Below are positions 36,281 to 44,524 of a stretch of DNA of 64,000 nucleotides, piece by piece. The notes below the pieces were generated by a model, which saw nothing but the letters and a program-made list of their open reading frames with translations, searched no databases and had not been told where the DNA came from. Origin of the DNA: Bacteroidota bacterium (GTDB lineage: Bacteria; Bacteroidota; Bacteroidia; Bacteroidales; UBA12481); NCBI GenBank assembly GCA_018669475.1, contig JABHCC010000036.1, forward strand, positions 17,352 through 81,351, in the 5' to 3' direction. Numbering within the stretch: the stretch's first letter is position 1; each line of letters opens with the position of its first letter. The position numbers were made by a program, and so were the translations under genes.

Positions 36281-36401
36281 TATCCATTTAATTTGTATGA
36301 CAAATATAAGAACTCTCTTCATTCAATATCAAAGAATCATATGAAAATAAATTTGGAGGTTTAAGAATAGAATATTACTTTTGCCAAACCTTTTTAAGGA
36401 A

Positions 36402-36474
36402 GATTCAGTAGCTCAGTTGGTAGAGCACATCCCTTTTAAGGATGGGGTCCTGAGTTCGAGCCTCAGCTGAATCA
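36402..36474 (+). tRNA. tRNA-Lys (anticodon TTT)
   Basis: Complete cloverleaf: acceptor GATTCAG/CTGAATC, D arm GCTC...GAGC, anticodon stem CATCC/GGATG around CTTTTAA, T arm CTGAG-TTCGAGC-CTCAG, discriminator A at 36474. CCA is not encoded. Confidence 0.96.
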
Positions 36475-36483
36475 CAGAAACGA

Positions 36484-36517
36484 AACCTGTCAGAGATAAT
36501 CCGGCAGGTTTTTTTTT
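36484..36517 (+). terminator. Intrinsic terminator after tRNA-Lys
   Basis: AACCTGTC and GGCAGGTT pair (one G-U) around AGAGATAATCC, followed by a long T run. Confidence 0.85.
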
Positions 36518-36561
36518 GCTTTAAATTGTAATGATTACTCTACATTAGCGAAAAATTCTGC

Positions 36562-37431
36562 ATGCTATTCATATTTCTTTGTGTACTGTTTTCCACATCG
36601 ATACTAATTATATTTAAATCCGCAGGTAATCAGAATCTTCCAGCCTTACCAATCATTGTTATAAACTATTTTATAGCAGCAGCTCTGGGTTTTTTGCTGG
36701 CAGGTAAAGAAGTCTTTTCACAATCTTTTAATTATTCATGCTTGCCTTATGCGCTTCTGATAGGCTTACTCTTTTTTATCCTTTTTTTGATAGTTGCAAA
36801 AACTACAGAGATTTCTGGTATGACAATAACTTCAATTGCAAGCAAGATGTCGGTAGTTTTTCCTGTCCTGTTTAGCATCATAGTATACCATGAGAGTCTT
36901 GGTCTGATAAAATTAGTTGGAATTGTGCTGGCGCTTATTGCTCTGTTTACAACAGTCTACCAGCCTACCGGATTAAAAAACTCTCTACTTTACTGGTTAT
37001 TACCTCTTACCTTGTTCATTGGTAATGGTTTCCTTGACAGTTTACTGAAATACACTCAGTTTGAATACCTGTCGGATACTAATATTTTCCTTTTCAATGG
37101 CTTTGTATTTGGTGGAGCTTTAATAATAGGGTTTTCCGTACTTATATTCCGTAAAAAGACATTGAGATATAAATTCAATGGCAAGTTGGTATTTATGGGC
37201 ATTTTGCTGGGCTTAGTCAATTTTGGCTCTTTATGGGCAATGGTAAAAGCACTTAATAGCCATATTGACAGCTCTTTAGTTTTTATAATTAACAATACTG
37301 GTGTTGTTATTCTGGCTGCAATAGCAGGAATAAGCTTTTTCAAAGAGAGGCTGGGCATTTTGAAGCTCCTTGGGATTCTGTTAGCTTTGTTATCCATATT
37401 TTTACTGACAATGCAAGCCAATGGATCTTAA
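36562..37431 (+). CDS. EamA/DMT-family transporter
   Basis: 289 residues, about ten hydrophobic helices in two homologous halves, with the second half ending in a typical INNTGVVILAAIAGISFFKERLGILKLLGILLALLSIFLL segment (EamA: conserved Glu after the penultimate helix). Inner-membrane drug/metabolite exporter superfamily; substrate unknown. It overlaps the YigZ gene by 11 bases, implying co-translation. Confidence 0.82.
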   Translation: MLFIFLCVLFSTSILIIFKSAGNQNLPALPIIVINYFIAAALGFLLAGKEVFSQSFNYSCLPYALLIGLLFFILFLIVAKTTEISGMTITSIASKMSVVFPVLFSIIVYHESLGLIKLVGIVLALIALFTTVYQPTGLKNSLLYWLLPLTLFIGNGFLDSLLKYTQFEYLSDTNIFLFNGFVFGGALIIGFSVLIFRKKTLRYKFNGKLVFMGILLGLVNFGSLWAMVKALNSHIDSSLVFIINNTGVVILAAIAGISFFKERLGILKLLGILLALLSIFLLTMQANGS

Positions 37432-38032
37432 GCAGGATGAATATCTGACTATTGTAAAATCTTCAGAGGGATTATATAAAGAGAAAGGCAGTAAATTCAT
37501 AGCACTTGCTTTTCCGGTTAAAACAGAAGAAGAGCTTAAAGCCATTCAGCTGAGATTAAGAAAGGAATACCATGATGCCAGACATCACTGTTATGCATAT
37601 CGCATTGGAACCAGCAATATGGTATATAGGACGAATGATGATGGTGAACCATCAGGAACAGCTGGTAAGCCTATTTATGGTCAGATTCAATCATTTCAGC
37701 TAACAAATATTTTAGTAGTCGTAATTCGTTATTTCGGAGGAACTAAACTTGGAGTTCCCGGATTGATAAGAGCGTACAAAACAGCTACACAGGATGTCTT
37801 TCAGAATGCAGATATTAAACTGAAAACAATCAATAATATCATCTCTTTTGAATTTGAATATCCTGATTTAAATCAAGTTATGCGTATAATCAAGGAGGAT
37901 AAACCAAGCATCCTGGAGCAAGTCTTTGAAATGCAATGCGTAATGAAACTAAGTATTCGTCAGTCATTGGCAGCCCAATTATCCGGCAGGTTAAATAAGA
38001 TTAAATCACTTAATAATTTGATCTGTGAATAA
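37421..38032 (+). CDS. YigZ/IMPACT family protein
   Basis: 203 residues. The N-terminal IMPACT domain is clear: KGSKFIALAFPVKTEEE, RHHCYAYRIG, DDGEPSGTAGKPI and VVVIRYFGGTKLGVPGLIRAYKTAT. A C-terminal DUF1949-type domain follows. Members are cytoplasmic, related to eukaryotic regulators of Gcn2 and proposed to bind nucleic acid; the bacterial role is unsettled. Overlaps the 3' end of the transporter gene. Confidence 0.9.
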   Translation: MDLKQDEYLTIVKSSEGLYKEKGSKFIALAFPVKTEEELKAIQLRLRKEYHDARHHCYAYRIGTSNMVYRTNDDGEPSGTAGKPIYGQIQSFQLTNILVVVIRYFGGTKLGVPGLIRAYKTATQDVFQNADIKLKTINNIISFEFEYPDLNQVMRIIKEDKPSILEQVFEMQCVMKLSIRQSLAAQLSGRLNKIKSLNNLICE

Positions 38033-38081
38033 ATTCTCAAAACTAGCCTGCCTTGTTAATCGATAAACAAATTGTGTTGAC

Positions 38082-38089
38082 TATTTTTG
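38082..38089 (+). promoter_or_regulatory. -7 promoter element of pyrBI
   Basis: TATTTTTG, exact TAnnTTTG match, 28 bases before the pyrB ATG at 38118. No -33 at regular spacing and no pyrimidine attenuator hairpin is seen. Confidence 0.45.
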
Positions 38090-38117
38090 GACAAAACTAA
38101 ATTATTTAGCCTTCATT

Positions 38118-39026
38118 ATGAAAAACCGAAGTCTAGTATCTATCTCAGATTATTCTGCAAATGAGATCAGACAAATACTTGATCTTGCAGCAGATTTTGA
38201 AGACAATCCCAATCAGAGGTTATTAACGGGTAGTGTCATTGCATCTCTGTTTTTCGAGCCCTCGACCAGAACACGTCTTAGTTTTGAGTCAGCAATAAAC
38301 AGATTAGGTGGCAGAGTGATTGGTTTCTCTGAGGCATCATCGTCAAGTGTATCAAAGGGAGAGACTCTGAAAGACACCATTTTAACAGTGTCAAATTATT
38401 CAGATCTCATTGTCATGAGGCACCCACTTGAAGGAAGCGCAAAATATGCAAGTGAAGTATCTCCTGTGCCAGTTGTTAACGCCGGCGATGGAGCCCACCA
38501 GCATCCTACTCAGACACTCCTTGATTTATATTCTATACAAAAAACGCAAGGCACGCTTGAAAATTTGAACATTTGCATGATTGGAGACTTGAAATATGGA
38601 CGAACAGTTCATTCCCTCCTGATGGCTATGTCTCATTTTAATCCTGTGTTCAACTTCATTGCTCCTGATGAACTTAAGATGCCTGATGAATACAAGCTAT
38701 TCCTGGATAACAAGGGAATAAAGTATTATGAACATACTGATATGGATGATAATCTTAATTATGCAGATATCACTTATATGACCAGGGTTCAAAGAGAGAG
38801 ATTTGCTGACCCTGTAGAATATGAAAAGGTGAAAAATGTTTTTATCCTTCGGAATGAGATGCTGAATGAGACAAAAGATAATATGCGAATTCTACACCCC
38901 CTGCCCCGGGTAAATGAGATTAATATTGATGTTGATCCAAATCCAAAAGCCTATTATTTCACTCAGGCACTGAATGGAGTATATACCAGGATGGCAATTA
39001 TTGCCAAGATTTTGGGTGTTAAGTAA
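38118..39026 (+). CDS. pyrB: Aspartate carbamoyltransferase catalytic subunit
   Basis: 302 residues. Carbamoyl-phosphate signature [13 protein letters not shown] (about residues 48-60), the [14 protein letters not shown] 80s loop, [11 protein letters not shown], and the HPLPRVNEI aspartate loop are intact. It makes N-carbamoyl-aspartate in de novo pyrimidine synthesis. The regulatory subunit gene pyrI starts 31 bases downstream, so the holoenzyme is of the allosteric E. coli type. Confidence 0.97.
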   Translation: MKNRSLVSISDYSANEIRQILDLAADFEDNPNQRLLTGSVIASLFFEPSTRTRLSFESAINRLGGRVIGFSEASSSSVSKGETLKDTILTVSNYSDLIVMRHPLEGSAKYASEVSPVPVVNAGDGAHQHPTQTLLDLYSIQKTQGTLENLNICMIGDLKYGRTVHSLLMAMSHFNPVFNFIAPDELKMPDEYKLFLDNKGIKYYEHTDMDDNLNYADITYMTRVQRERFADPVEYEKVKNVFILRNEMLNETKDNMRILHPLPRVNEINIDVDPNPKAYYFTQALNGVYTRMAIIAKILGVK

Positions 39027-39057
39027 AATTATTATCAAAGAATTAACAGCAACAATT

Positions 39058-39516
39058 ATGGAATCAAAGAAAGAACTCAAAGTCAACGCCATAAAAGATG
39101 GAACTGTAATCGATCATATTCCCTCCCAAAGCCTTTTTCAGGTTATTACTATTTTGGGATTAGACAATACTAAAGATCAACTCACTTTCGGAACCAATTT
39201 GGAAAGCAAGCGTTTAGGCCGGAAGTCAATTATTAAAGTGGCCAACATCTTCTTTAAAGATGATGAAATAAATAAAATTGCTCTGGTTGCTCCTGATGCT
39301 AAACTGAACATCATCAGAGATTACCAGGTTGTTGAAAAAAAGGTTGTAAGTGTGCCTGATAATATTTTAGGTATTGCCAGATGTATGAATCCAAAATGCA
39401 TTACGAATAATGAAGCTATGCTCACAAGATTTGAGGTTGTGCAAAATAAGCCGGTTGCACTTAAATGTGAGTATTGTGAGAAAATAACAGATTCTCAACA
39501 TCTTGAAATTGTCTGA
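39058..39516 (+). CDS. pyrI: Aspartate carbamoyltransferase regulatory subunit
   Basis: 152 residues from ATG 39058; the longer ORF-track start lies inside pyrB and is not supported. The N-terminal nucleotide-binding domain (DGTVIDHIPSQSLFQVITILGL...ESKRLGRKSIIKV) is followed by a zinc domain with CMNPKC and CEYC. It binds CTP/ATP and tunes PyrB. Confidence 0.96.
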   Translation: MESKKELKVNAIKDGTVIDHIPSQSLFQVITILGLDNTKDQLTFGTNLESKRLGRKSIIKVANIFFKDDEINKIALVAPDAKLNIIRDYQVVEKKVVSVPDNILGIARCMNPKCITNNEAMLTRFEVVQNKPVALKCEYCEKITDSQHLEIV

Positions 39517-39584
39517 ATATCTTAACTATTTTTAACTTCTTTACAAGATTACCTTTCTGTACTTTCGCTGTATAAACGTACAGC

Positions 39585-40871
39585 ATGAAGGCTATCTATT
39601 TATTTATTACATTACTTTTCATAACTACCTGTATATCTGAGCAAACGAGCGCACAGGAAAGCAAAGACGAAGATACCGTTGCACAGTCACCTGATCGTGA
39701 AAAAGCCTTGAGAGTTTTTCTGGATTGTTACTATTGTGACTCGGATTTTATTAAAAGACAGCTCCCCTTTGTTAACTACGTACGCGATCGTCATGAAGCT
39801 CAGGTGCATATTCTTGTTACACGTCAATCTACTGGATCCGGAGGTCGGGAATATAAGATTATTATGCTCGGACAGGAAGAATTTGAAGGTATAGCTGATG
39901 AGCTTACCTATGTCTCCAGTCCTGATGAAACTTATGATATGACCCGACAGGGAAGAACCCGTATAATTGCAATGGGCCTGATGCAATTTGTCGCTAAAAC
40001 ACCAATGGCGAATATGGTTAATATTGGTTATAATGGAGACTATGATGAGGAACAGAAAGCAGAAATAGTTGAAGACAAGTGGAATAGTTGGGTTTTTGAT
40101 ATTGATTTATCAGGTGAATATCAGAGGGAAGAATCCAGAGTGAATCCTGAACTTGAAGCTGACTTCTCAATAGAAAAGATCACTCCTGACTGGAAGGTCG
40201 AGTTTGCTCCCAGTTATGACTATTATTCCAGTAAATATTTTTACGAGGATACGATCTATACTTCAAAGAGAAATCGTGCTTCTTTCAGACATTTACTTGT
40301 AAAGAGTTTGAACGACCATTGGTCAGCAGGAGGAAGAATATATGTAAGTTCTGATAGTTACCGAAATAGCCGTTTGGGATGGTCAATTTATCCGGCAGTA
40401 GAATACAATGTATATCCATATCAGGAATCCAGTCGTAAGCAACTGCGTTTTCAATACCGCATGGGGTATGGCTATACTTACTATGAGGAGTTGACTATCT
40501 ATGATAAAATGGAGGAAGGATTATTCGGTCAACAATTGTCAATTGCATATGGAATCAGACAACCCTGGGGTTCGATTAATGCATCTTTGTCGGGTTTTAC
40601 TTTCCTGCATGATCTCAGTAAGAATAATGTTCAGCTGCGTACCAGTGCCTATATTAGGATTTTAAAGGGCCTGTCTCTTAACTTGTCTTGCAGGGCAGCA
40701 ATTATTCATGATCAGTTATCCCTGACCAAAGAAGGGGCAACTGCAGAAGAAGTTCTCCTGCGTCAGCAACAAATTGCTTCTCAGTATAACTATTCCTTCA
40801 AAGTGGGATTCAGTTATACATTTGGAAGTATATACAACAATGTGGTTAATCCCCGATTCGGAGATAGATAG
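39585..40871 (+). CDS. Outer-membrane protein: conserved N-terminal domain plus beta-barrel
   Basis: 428 residues. Signal peptide up to about residue 24 (ITTCISEQTSAQ). Residues about 40-150 (RVFLDCYYCDSDFIKRQLPFVNYVRDRHEAQVHILVTRQSTGSGGREYKIIMLGQEEFEG) form a compact soluble domain. Residues about 170-428 alternate as amphipathic strands (WKVEFAPSYDYYSSKYFY, LRFQYRMGYGYTYYEE, YSFKVGFSYTFGSIYNNVVNPRF), consistent with an outer-membrane barrel. I do not recognise a named family with certainty. TACTTTCG upstream is a near -7 element. Monocistronic. Confidence 0.7.
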   Translation: MKAIYLFITLLFITTCISEQTSAQESKDEDTVAQSPDREKALRVFLDCYYCDSDFIKRQLPFVNYVRDRHEAQVHILVTRQSTGSGGREYKIIMLGQEEFEGIADELTYVSSPDETYDMTRQGRTRIIAMGLMQFVAKTPMANMVNIGYNGDYDEEQKAEIVEDKWNSWVFDIDLSGEYQREESRVNPELEADFSIEKITPDWKVEFAPSYDYYSSKYFYEDTIYTSKRNRASFRHLLVKSLNDHWSAGGRIYVSSDSYRNSRLGWSIYPAVEYNVYPYQESSRKQLRFQYRMGYGYTYYEELTIYDKMEEGLFGQQLSIAYGIRQPWGSINASLSGFTFLHDLSKNNVQLRTSAYIRILKGLSLNLSCRAAIIHDQLSLTKEGATAEEVLLRQQQIASQYNYSFKVGFSYTFGSIYNNVVNPRFGDR

Positions 40872-40872
40872 T

Positions 40873-41328
40873 CTAGCGTAATCTCTCAACTGCCCTGAGC
40901 ATTAGGTAATCACGCCGTATACCTCGCCATGCCAGGTAACTCAAAATAAGACTAATAATTGGCATGATGGAGAAGAATTGTGCTTGAATATCACCTCCGT
41001 GAAGATTGCGCCCCTGAATTAAATAAAAAATCCCCAAGCCGATCATGCCGAATGTTAGCACCATATTATAAATGGTTAAGCGCATTTGCAATACCCTTCT
41101 TTTATAAAGAAAGAGGCTAAGCAAAGTCAAAATCAGAATAATCGAGCATAAAGCTCTAAGTGGCCAGGCGTTTACAATAACCTTAGCTGAGTCATTAAGT
41201 GCAACAGTACCAATAAAAAGCGTAGCACCATCCTCATGTCCTCCAATCACCGCTAAAGGAAAAAAGTACAGTAGCACTATGGCTACTGCACTTATAATTA
41301 AAAAGACTGATTGAATTCTTTGAATCAT
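40873..41328 (-). CDS. DUF4293-type four-helix membrane protein
   Basis: 151 residues starting MIQRIQSVFLIIS, with four hydrophobic helices and a C-terminal R-G-I-R-R-D motif (LSYLAWRGIRRDYLMLRAVERLR). This matches the DUF4293 family, found almost only in Bacteroidota, whose function is unknown. It lies 33 bases downstream of the prohibitin gene on the same strand, so the two may be co-transcribed. Confidence 0.8.
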   Translation of the reverse strand: MIQRIQSVFLIISAVAIVLLYFFPLAVIGGHEDGATLFIGTVALNDSAKVIVNAWPLRALCSIILILTLLSLFLYKRRVLQMRLTIYNMVLTFGMIGLGIFYLIQGRNLHGGDIQAQFFSIMPIISLILSYLAWRGIRRDYLMLRAVERLR

Positions 41329-41361
41329 AATCCAATGAATTTCAGAATATTATTAAACTGA

Positions 41362-42180
41362 CTAGTTGCTACCGCCTAAAATCAATGGTAAACCATCTTT
41401 ACCACTTCCGATAATAACTGTTTTTGAATTTGGAGATTCAGACAATTTCAAGGTTGCTTCTATACCACGCATCCTTAACAGGTTTGGTGTAAGAGAACTG
41501 TTGATAATTTTGTTAGCAGTTGCTTCACCTTCGGCGCCAATTCTTTTTCTTTCTGCCTCAGATTTCTCTCGGTCAAGTTTATATTGATAAGCCAAGGCTT
41601 CCTGTTCCTGAGTCAATTTGCTTTCAATTGCATCCTTAATTCCTTGTGGTAAATTAATAGACCTGATAAGTAAGGCTCGCATATTGATAAAATTACCTGT
41701 TAAAACAGCTTGAGTTTCAGTGATAATCGCTTGTTCAACCTCAGCACGTTTTGTAGAGTATATCTCTTCTGCGGTAAAACGCCCAGCCACCTGTCTGACT
41801 GAAGATCTGACTTCAGGTACGACTAATTGCTGGATATATCCTTTACCGAAAGTTTGATGCAAATAACCGATGTTTTCATAAATAGGATTGAATCGAACGG
41901 ATATGTCAATGTTGATAGATAAACCATTCTTGTCAAGAATATCCATTGTTTCTTCGCTCTGCTGTTCTTTTACATTATAGATATGCATGTCATTCCAGGG
42001 AGCAATAATTAAAAAGCCAGGCTCATAAATATTTTCCAGATCGAGTCCTGAAGTAAATTTGCGAAAGATCACTCCGCGATCACCAGGCTGAATTGTCAGG
42101 AACATTTGCGAACCAAAAATTACAAGTACCAGAAGAATAACTCCACCGGCAACTAAAAAGGGGGTTAATTGTTTTTTCAT
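41362..42180 (-). CDS. Prohibitin/SPFH-domain membrane protein
   Basis: 272 residues. One N-terminal membrane helix (LVAGGVILLVLVIFGSQMFLTI), then the SPFH/band-7 domain (PGDRGVIFRKFTSGLD...GLSINIDISVRFNPI...VVPEVRSSVRQVAGRFTAEEIYSTKR) and a long helical segment rich in E/K (ALAYQYKLDREKSEAERKRIGAEGEA). It forms membrane-organising ring assemblies with proteases or other partners. A TAAATTTG -7 element lies at 42220-42227 (minus). Confidence 0.9.
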   Translation of the reverse strand: MKKQLTPFLVAGGVILLVLVIFGSQMFLTIQPGDRGVIFRKFTSGLDLENIYEPGFLIIAPWNDMHIYNVKEQQSEETMDILDKNGLSINIDISVRFNPIYENIGYLHQTFGKGYIQQLVVPEVRSSVRQVAGRFTAEEIYSTKRAEVEQAIITETQAVLTGNFINMRALLIRSINLPQGIKDAIESKLTQEQEALAYQYKLDREKSEAERKRIGAEGEATANKIINSSLTPNLLRMRGIEATLKLSESPNSKTVIIGSGKDGLPLILGGSN

Positions 42181-42219
42181 GATGTTACATTAAATATTTA
42201 CTAATTTGTATTCTAGCTG

Positions 42220-42227
42220 CAAATTTA
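42220..42227 (-). promoter_or_regulatory. -7 promoter element of the prohibitin gene
   Basis: CAAATTTA on the plus strand is TAAATTTG on the minus strand, an exact -7 match 40 bases before the ATG. Confidence 0.4.
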
Positions 42228-42270
42228 ACCAATTTTAATTGCTTCGCTTAGCCATTGCTTGTTAATATTG

Positions 42271-42278
42271 TATTTTTG
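42271..42278 (+). promoter_or_regulatory. -7 promoter element of the nucleoside phosphorylase gene
   Basis: TATTTTTG, exact TAnnTTTG match, 13 bases before the ATG at 42292, implying a very short leader. Confidence 0.4.
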
Positions 42279-42291
42279 ATAGCTTTGTTTT

Positions 42292-43185
42292 ATGTCTAAG
42301 AATACAGCTTATCAAGCATCGGAGTTAATTATTAATCCTGATTCGTCAATTTTTCATTTGCACATTAAGCCTGGAACACTGGCAGATACAATTATCCTGG
42401 TTGGTGATCCTCAGCGGGTTGACATGGTATCGAGCTTCTTTGATTCAATTGAATCAAAGACACATAACCGTGAATTTTATACTATTACCGGACAATTCAA
42501 GGGGATGCCGGTAACAGTATTGTCAACAGGTATTGGAACGGATAATATAGATATTGTGATGAATGAATTGGATGCAGTTGTCAATATTGACTTTGAAAGC
42601 CGTACTGATAACACTGAATTTAAGAAACTAAGACTTATTCGCATAGGAACTTCCGGAGCAATACAAGAAGATATAGATCCAGGCTCAGTAATACTGAGCA
42701 AATACGCAATTGGTTTCGATGGTTTATTAAACTTTTATAAAGAGAGGGATAATGTATGTGATAGCGGACTCGAAAAATTATTTGTCACCCAGGCAAATTG
42801 GTCTGATCGCCTCTCTGCCCCATATTGTATTGAAGTTTCCTCAGAGCTTGAAGCTATAATGCCAGCTGAGTATTATAGAGGTATTACTGCTTCAGCCAAT
42901 GGGTTTTACGCTCCACAGGGAAGGGCTATCAGAGGAGATTTGGCATTTCCTGGGCTAATTGATCAAATGGCATCAATCTCTTACGATGGCTATCGCTTAA
43001 GCAATTTCGAAATGGAGTGTTCTGCACTATATGGTTTATCACGAATTCTTGGACATGAGGCTTTAACTGTTTGTGGTATAATAGCCAACAGGGTATCAAA
43101 AAATTTTATAGGTGATTATAAAACTATGATGCATACAATTATTGATACAGTACTTAATCGCTTACGGGATAATTATCATGCCTGA
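42292..43185 (+). CDS. Nucleoside phosphorylase (uridine phosphorylase-like)
   Basis: 297 residues, NP-I family. Phosphate-binding VGDPQRVDM and the strand-loop VLSTGIGTDNIDIVMNEL are typical, with RIGTSGAIQEDIDPGSVILSKYAIGFDG and a late NFEMECSALYGLSRILGHEA carrying the E-M-E ribose-binding motif. It cleaves a nucleoside with phosphate to base and ribose-1-phosphate. Uridine is likeliest from the pattern, but the specificity is not fixed. Overlaps the next gene by 8 bases. Confidence 0.87.
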   Translation: MSKNTAYQASELIINPDSSIFHLHIKPGTLADTIILVGDPQRVDMVSSFFDSIESKTHNREFYTITGQFKGMPVTVLSTGIGTDNIDIVMNELDAVVNIDFESRTDNTEFKKLRLIRIGTSGAIQEDIDPGSVILSKYAIGFDGLLNFYKERDNVCDSGLEKLFVTQANWSDRLSAPYCIEVSSELEAIMPAEYYRGITASANGFYAPQGRAIRGDLAFPGLIDQMASISYDGYRLSNFEMECSALYGLSRILGHEALTVCGIIANRVSKNFIGDYKTMMHTIIDTVLNRLRDNYHA

Positions 43186-44071
43186 TAAACTTAAACACTT
43201 GCTGAGCCTGCTTGACGATCCAGACGAAGAAATATATTTGCAGGTACGAAATGAGTTAATCCGATTCGGGCCTGAAATTCTGCCAGATCTTGAAAAGTAC
43301 TGGGCTGTGGGAGAAAATTCATTATTCACTACCAGATTACATAACCTCATAGAAAATATAAGGTTCAATCTTTTGTATTCTGATTGGTTTTCATGGAGGC
43401 AACAAGCAGAACCTGATTTACTAAATGGTGCTGTTCTAATTGATCAAATAAGTGATCATAATGTATCTGAATCAACTCTTAGTGATAGCATTAAGCCTTT
43501 CATAAGTGAAACATGGCTAGAAATCAATGAACGTTTAACAGCTTTAGAGAAGATCAGGATTTTAAATTATGTTGTTTTTACAAAAAACCGTATTTCCCTG
43601 ATTCAAAAGCTCCCACCCTTGTCTAAGAGCTACTTCCTGAGCAATCTTTTTAAATTCAAAACAGGGAATAGCTATACAATATCTATGCTATACCTGTTAA
43701 TATGCAGAGAACTTAAATTACCTGTGTATGGTATTCTGTATGATGATCTTTTTCTGTTAGCCTATCTGGATACTGTAGTGCCTGTTTTAAAAGAGCCAAA
43801 AGACTTATCTACGATTCCGATACTGTTCTTCATCCATATAGAACATCAGGGGCAAATATTTGGCAAGCATCAATTCAAAGAACTGATTCATAATTATGAA
43901 ACTAAGGATCAAGCTATACAGCCTGTGATAATCCCGGATCATATAGCCGTTAAGGCTGTTTTGAACGGTGTCTTGTTAGCTAGTAATAAGGAAAGAAAAG
44001 CAAAAAGAGTGAAAAGAATTAGAAAGATTCTCAGATTATGGGATGAATCATCGAACATGCCTGATGAATAG
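43178..44071 (+). CDS. SirB1/transglutaminase-like fold protein lacking a catalytic cysteine
   Basis: 297 residues from ATG 43178, chosen over the ORF-track start because it overlaps the phosphorylase stop by only 8 bases. An N-terminal helical segment (LLSLLDDPDEEIYLQVRNELIRFG) is followed by LTALEKIRILNYVVFTKNRI and FKTGNSYTISMLYLLICRELKLPVYGI, the pattern of SirB1/YchA-type transglutaminase-like domains. The usual nucleophile position holds Ser, and the region after it does not show a clear catalytic His/Asp. Coupled to the nucleoside phosphorylase; function unknown. Confidence 0.65.
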   Translation: MPDKLKHLLSLLDDPDEEIYLQVRNELIRFGPEILPDLEKYWAVGENSLFTTRLHNLIENIRFNLLYSDWFSWRQQAEPDLLNGAVLIDQISDHNVSESTLSDSIKPFISETWLEINERLTALEKIRILNYVVFTKNRISLIQKLPPLSKSYFLSNLFKFKTGNSYTISMLYLLICRELKLPVYGILYDDLFLLAYLDTVVPVLKEPKDLSTIPILFFIHIEHQGQIFGKHQFKELIHNYETKDQAIQPVIIPDHIAVKAVLNGVLLASNKERKAKRVKRIRKILRLWDESSNMPDE

Positions 44072-44154
44072 TATCTTGTGATCAGATAATCGACTTTCAC
44101 TGTTTTTACATTCAAAAAGCTGCTAATTTCATAATCAGATTATTATTTTTTTTC

Positions 44155-44162
44155 TATTTTTG
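44155..44162 (+). promoter_or_regulatory. -7 promoter element of the tRNA-Leu cluster
   Basis: TATTTTTG preceded by a T-rich tract, about 50 bases upstream of the first tRNA. Exact TAnnTTTG match. Confidence 0.45.
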
Positions 44163-44214
44163 CAAACCCAATGGCGGATTAGTGCCTTGGCGGTGTGATT
44201 TTTGAATATAGAAT

Positions 44215-44302
44215 GCCCAGATGGCGGAATTGGTAGACGCGCATGGTTGAGGGCCATGTGACCGTAATGGTCGTGCAAGTTCGATTCTTGTTCTGGGCAC
44301 CA
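44215..44302 (+). tRNA. tRNA-Leu (anticodon GAG)
   Basis: Type II tRNA with long variable arm. Acceptor GCCCAGA/TCTGGGC, anticodon stem CATGG/CCATG around TTGAGGG, T arm GCAAG-TTCGATT-CTTGT. Discriminator A at 44299 is followed by CCA in the DNA (44300-44302). Confidence 0.95.
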
Positions 44303-44340
44303 AAAAGAGTTCTAATAAAAGTATTGCATTAATTATGCCC

Positions 44341-44424
44341 GCCCAGATGGCGGAATTGGTAGACGCGCTAGTTTCAGGGACTAGTGGCCTTTTGGTCGTG
44401 CAGGTTCGATTCCTGTTCTGGGCA
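44341..44424 (+). tRNA. tRNA-Leu (anticodon CAG)
   Basis: Type II tRNA nearly identical outside the anticodon and variable arms to the gene 38 bases upstream. Anticodon stem CTAGT/ACTAG around TTCAGGG. Discriminator A at 44424; CCA is not encoded (next bases CAA). Confidence 0.95.
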
Positions 44425-44428
44425 CAAA

Positions 44429-44461
44429 AAAGTCAACTCGAGCTTGAGTTGACTTTTTTTG
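44429..44461 (+). terminator. Intrinsic terminator after the tRNA-Leu pair
   Basis: AGTCAACTC, GAGCTT, GAGTTGACT: a 9-bp stem (extended by A-T pairs) followed by TTTTTT. Confidence 0.92.
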
Positions 44462-44495
44462 TTTTATTCAGAAACAGGATAGTTCAATAAGTCCT

Positions 44496-44503
44496 TATCT
44501 TTG
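44496..44503 (+). promoter_or_regulatory. -7 promoter element of thrS-infC-rpmI-rplT
   Basis: TATCTTTG, exact TAnnTTTG match, 21 bases before the thrS ATG. Confidence 0.5.
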
Positions 44504-44524
44504 CGTGTTTAAGTAAAATGAGTT

